Source: Aureimonas psammosilenae
Lineage (GTDB): Bacteria; Pseudomonadota; Alphaproteobacteria; Rhizobiales; Rhizobiaceae
Length of the DNA stretch: 64,000 bases
Direction of reading: 5' to 3'
Assembly: GCF_009176975.1 (NCBI RefSeq)
Contig: NZ_WEZG01000002.1
Location: 521,934-585,933 of the forward strand
Under the pieces are notes generated by a model. That model was not told the DNA's origin. It did not search any database and worked only from the letters and a program-made list of their open reading frames with translations. Positions 60,913-64,000 of this stretch are shown in pieces; position 1 is the first letter of the stretch; each line of letters starts with the position of its first letter. The translations under genes and the position numbers were made by a program.

Positions 60913-61767
60913 TTACGACCCCAAATGCCGGCGCGCCGCGTAGAGAGCGACGGCGGCGGCATTGGAAACGTTGAGCGAGCGGATCGCGCCCGGCATTTCC
61001 AGACGCGCGAGGACCTGAACGGTTTCGCGCGTCTTCTGCCTCAAGCCCTTGCCTTCGGCGCCGAGAACCAGCGCGATTCGAGTACCGGCAAGCGAAGGTT
61101 CGAGTTCCTCGGCGCCTTCCGAATCGAGTCCGACGGTCTGGAAGCCCTTCGCGGTGAGTTCCTCCAGGGCGTTGGCAAGATTGACGACCTGAATGCTCGC
61201 GACATGCTCCAGCGCGCCCGACGCCGCCTTGGCGAGAACGCCGCTTTCCTGCGGCGAATGGCGCGTCGTGGTGATCACCGCGCTGGCGCCGAAGGCGACG
61301 GCCGAGCGCAGGATCGCGCCGACATTATGCGGATCGGTCACCTGATCGAGCACCAGAATCAGCGGCGAATCGGACAGGTCCATCAGTCGGCTCTGGGGCA
61401 ACGGATCGGCTTCCAGCATCACGCCCTGATGCACGGCGTCCGAGCCGAGCGCGACGTCGAGCGCGCGGGGCTCCACCAGTTCGAGCGGGCAGGGCAGGGA
61501 GGCCTCGTCGAGTTCGAGCCGGGCGAAGGCGTTGCGCGTCGCCAGCAGCCGATGGGTGCGGCGCTTTGGATTGGCGAGTGCGGCTGCGACCGTGTGCAAA
61601 CCGTAAAGGCGCACCCGATCCGTTGCCGCGGGCTCGCCGGGATGATGCGGCCGGCTGCGCTTGCCCGGCGCGGAAGCGGGCGGGCCGCCGGCCTTTTCCC
61701 GATGCTGACGGCGCAGGCGCGCATAATGGCTGTCTTTGGGTGTGTGGGTCTTGGCATCATCGCTCAT
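60913..61767 (-). CDS. rlmB: 23S rRNA 2'-O-ribose methyltransferase RlmB (SpoU/TrmH family)
   Basis: This 284-residue SPOUT methyltransferase probably methylates G2251 in 23S rRNA. After a basic, disordered N-terminus (residues 1-45) come the substrate-binding domain (RLYGLHTVAAALANPKRRTHRLLATRNA) and the trefoil-knot domain with LDQVTDPHNVGAILRSAVAFGASAVI (motif 1), ALVLGAEGKGLRQKTRE (motif 2) and IRSLNVSNAAAVALYAARR (motif 3). It converges on gbcB with a 3-base gap. Confidence 0.93.
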   Translation of the reverse strand: MSDDAKTHTPKDSHYARLRRQHREKAGGPPASAPGKRSRPHHPGEPAATDRVRLYGLHTVAAALANPKRRTHRLLATRNAFARLELDEASLPCPLELVEPRALDVALGSDAVHQGVMLEADPLPQSRLMDLSDSPLILVLDQVTDPHNVGAILRSAVAFGASAVITTTRHSPQESGVLAKAASGALEHVASIQVVNLANALEELTAKGFQTVGLDSEGAEELEPSLAGTRIALVLGAEGKGLRQKTRETVQVLARLEMPGAIRSLNVSNAAAVALYAARRHLGS

Positions 61768-61913
61768 GTGGAAAGTTCCTATCGGAGCGCATTCACCGCC
61801 TCAACCGTTCAGAACGTCGGTTGACAGGTCGATGACGCCTCTGCATAAGTCCGCTCCGCAAGCGACGAGCTTCGCTTAGCTTCGGTCTCAGGCGACATGC
61901 CGAGGAACCGGAT

Positions 61914-61998
61914 GGAGGGATGCCCGAGTGGTTAAAGGGGACGGACTGTAAATCCGTTGGCTCAGCCTACGTTGGTTCAAATCCAACTCCCTCCACCA
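61914..61998 (+). tRNA. tRNA-Tyr (anticodon GTA)
   Basis: The acceptor GGAGGGA pairs with TCCCTCC. The anticodon loop CTGTAAA gives GTA. A long variable arm, as expected for class II tRNA-Tyr, and encoded CCA (61996-61998) are present. Confidence 0.95.
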
Positions 61999-62047
61999 TC
62001 CGATCTTCGTTGCGCAAAACGCCGCATCGTTCTAGACTGAAAAGTGC

Positions 62048-62121
62048 GCGGGTATAGCTCAGTGGTAGAGCAGCAGCCTTCCAAGCTGAATATGCGGGTT
62101 CGATTCCCGCTACCCGCTCCA
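62048..62121 (+). tRNA. tRNA-Gly (anticodon TCC)
   Basis: The acceptor GCGGGTA pairs with TACCCGC. The D-arm GCTCAGTGGTAGAGC is canonical, the anticodon loop CTTCCAA gives TCC, the T-arm GCGGGTTCGATTCCCGC is perfect, and CCA is encoded (62119-62121). Confidence 0.95.
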
Positions 62122-62159
62122 TTTCCTTCCATATCGCGAATCACCTCAGGGCCTTCGAC

Positions 62160-62933
62160 GTGACGGCCGCCGATCTGCCGCCGGCGGAACTGCATTTTGT
62201 GATGGCTTATGTGTTCCGGTCGCCGGACCCTGAACACGGCCGGCTCATCCATCTGCTCGCCCGTTCGATTCGCCACCATTACCCGCATGCGAAGATCGTT
62301 CTTCTGACGAACGAGAACGGCCGTTTGTCGTTGACGGACGAAAGCGTCGAGGTTCGGGTTGCGCCGAGCGACGACGAGCGCGTCATGACGGCGCGGATGC
62401 GCGCTTACAGCGACTACGTTCGCACCGTGCGGCCGGGCACCGTGATCGTTCTTCTCGATACCGACATGCTGGTGGTGCGCCGCTTCGACGAGTTGATGGC
62501 GCCGGGCGCCGATATCAGCGTGACCGTCCGGCCGTACCCGGACATGCCCATCAATGCCGGGCTTCTCGTGGTGCGCACCGACGATCTTCCGCGGATGATC
62601 GATCTGTTCAGCCGTCTCCACGATTGCTGCGCTTCGCTGACGGAAGACGAGCAGCGCTGGTATGGCGACCAGATCGCGCTGGCGCGGCTCCTGCCGCCCC
62701 CGAACATTCGGCTGCGCGAGCCGGAAATCGCGCTTTGCGGCGAGGTGCGGGTGCGCTTCGCGCCCGGAAGGGTCTACAATTCGACGCCCCGACCGTGGAT
62801 GCTGAAGCTCCTCTGCCACCGGCCGGGCGCCCACATCCTGCACTTCAAAGGCCATCGCAAGAAGAGCATGGCGCTGTATGCCGCTCTCCATCACGGGCGT
62901 CTTGCCCGGCTCGTCGGCCGAAAGAGGTCTTAA
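62160..62933 (+). CDS. Putative glycosyltransferase-like protein (GT-A type)
   Basis: This 257-residue protein shows a nucleotide-sugar-transferase-like pattern: an N-terminal LHFVMAYVFRSPD strand-loop, YPHAKIVLLTNENG, and a DxD motif in VIVLLDTDMLVVRRFDELM near residue 102. MPINAGLLVVR and a C-terminal AHILHFKGHRKKSM (His-x-x-Gly-x-x-K-like) also recall GT8 or related folds. No glycan genes lie nearby. The start is GTG 62160. It stands between tRNA-Gly and tuf, where tRNA and tuf genes are usually adjacent. Confidence 0.6.
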   Translation: MTAADLPPAELHFVMAYVFRSPDPEHGRLIHLLARSIRHHYPHAKIVLLTNENGRLSLTDESVEVRVAPSDDERVMTARMRAYSDYVRTVRPGTVIVLLDTDMLVVRRFDELMAPGADISVTVRPYPDMPINAGLLVVRTDDLPRMIDLFSRLHDCCASLTEDEQRWYGDQIALARLLPPPNIRLREPEIALCGEVRVRFAPGRVYNSTPRPWMLKLLCHRPGAHILHFKGHRKKSMALYAALHHGRLARLVGRKRS

Positions 62934-62951
62934 CGAACCGACAAGGCGCAC

Positions 62952-62980
62952 TTGCTATTCACGGAGCGGCCCGATATGTC
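62952..62980 (+). promoter_or_regulatory. Possible sigma-70-type promoter of tuf
   Basis: TTGCTA (62952-62957) and TATGTC (62975-62980) are 17 bases apart and lie 31 bases before the tuf start. The match is moderate. Confidence 0.3.
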
Positions 62981-63011
62981 GCCCGCGAATTGAATTCGTC
63001 AGGAGAGCCCG

Positions 63012-64000
<989 letters not shown>

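Overview
The window is GC-rich chromosomal DNA of an alphaproteobacterium, most likely a member of the Hyphomicrobiales (Rhizobiales; an Aurantimonas/Aureimonas-like lineage would fit). The case rests on an AapJQMP general amino-acid transporter, a RirA iron regulator, a fused SecDF, the order tig-clpP-clpX-lon-hup, DUF1127/cuckoo-type small RNAs, CtrA-like TTAA-N7-TTAA sites and dispersed complex I accessory genes. It is mostly core chromosome. No prophage, CRISPR array or intact transposase gene was seen.

Layout. 1-4672: the end of secDF is followed by a tight operon with NDUFAF3-like (Mth938) and NDUFAF6-like (degenerate squalene/phytoene synthase) proteins and a DUF4153 membrane protein. 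4673-6620: trmFO and a DUF1127 gene, with a four-hairpin CCUCC-loop RNA between them. 6778-13980: tRNA-Leu and the proteostasis block tig, clpP, clpX, lon, hupB, with strong intrinsic terminators. 14351-20654: tRNA-Glu, an M15-like lipoprotein, gloA, a double cold-shock protein, DUF192, small proteins, tRNA-Pro, an NDUFS4 homologue, tRNA-Arg, DUF2934 and metC. 20810-25515: aapJQMP. 25519-35331: a Pro/Ala-rich OmpA protein, a flavin monooxygenase, an NDUFS6-like zinc finger, a hydrolase, cysE, a transglutaminase-like peptidase, a tandem PilZ protein, a rhomboid protease, a CBS protein and a patatin. 35380-40023: hisI-folE, an Fe-S scaffold, an MNT-HEPN toxin-antitoxin pair, yidD and thrS. 40064-44604: a secreted protein, nitroreductase, flavin reductase, DUF2336 and NAD kinase.

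44795-49766 looks like a stress-response cluster: a catalase-family protein, two ferritin-like proteins, an MBL hydrolase, an SDR and a small lipoprotein. Several of these have GGAAC-type (EcfG-like) upstream motifs. 49860-51526 is an unusual accessory stretch with a second four-hairpin CCUCC RNA, a 27-residue membrane microprotein, a perfect inverted repeat and a lower-GC DUF4145 gene beside tRNA-Thr. 51644-54030: an FAH-family protein and a ribokinase, followed by a 195-bp MITE-like element. 54036-57238: a FeuPQ/PhoPQ-like two-component system divergent from two exported small proteins. 57366-60909: msrB, rirA and a GbcAB-like betaine demethylase. 60913-64000: rlmB, tRNA-Tyr, tRNA-Gly, a glycosyltransferase-like protein and the start of tuf.

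The most interesting signal is the pair of multi-hairpin RNAs at about 6.1-6.26 kb (minus strand) and 50.0-50.15 kb (plus strand). In both, the hairpins alternate a long loop carrying (C)CUCCUCCC with a short loop carrying UUCCUCC(C), and a terminator hairpin comes last. This reads as two tandem cuckoo/CcsR-type anti-Shine-Dalgarno units per locus. One locus follows a DUF1127 gene and the other stands alone.
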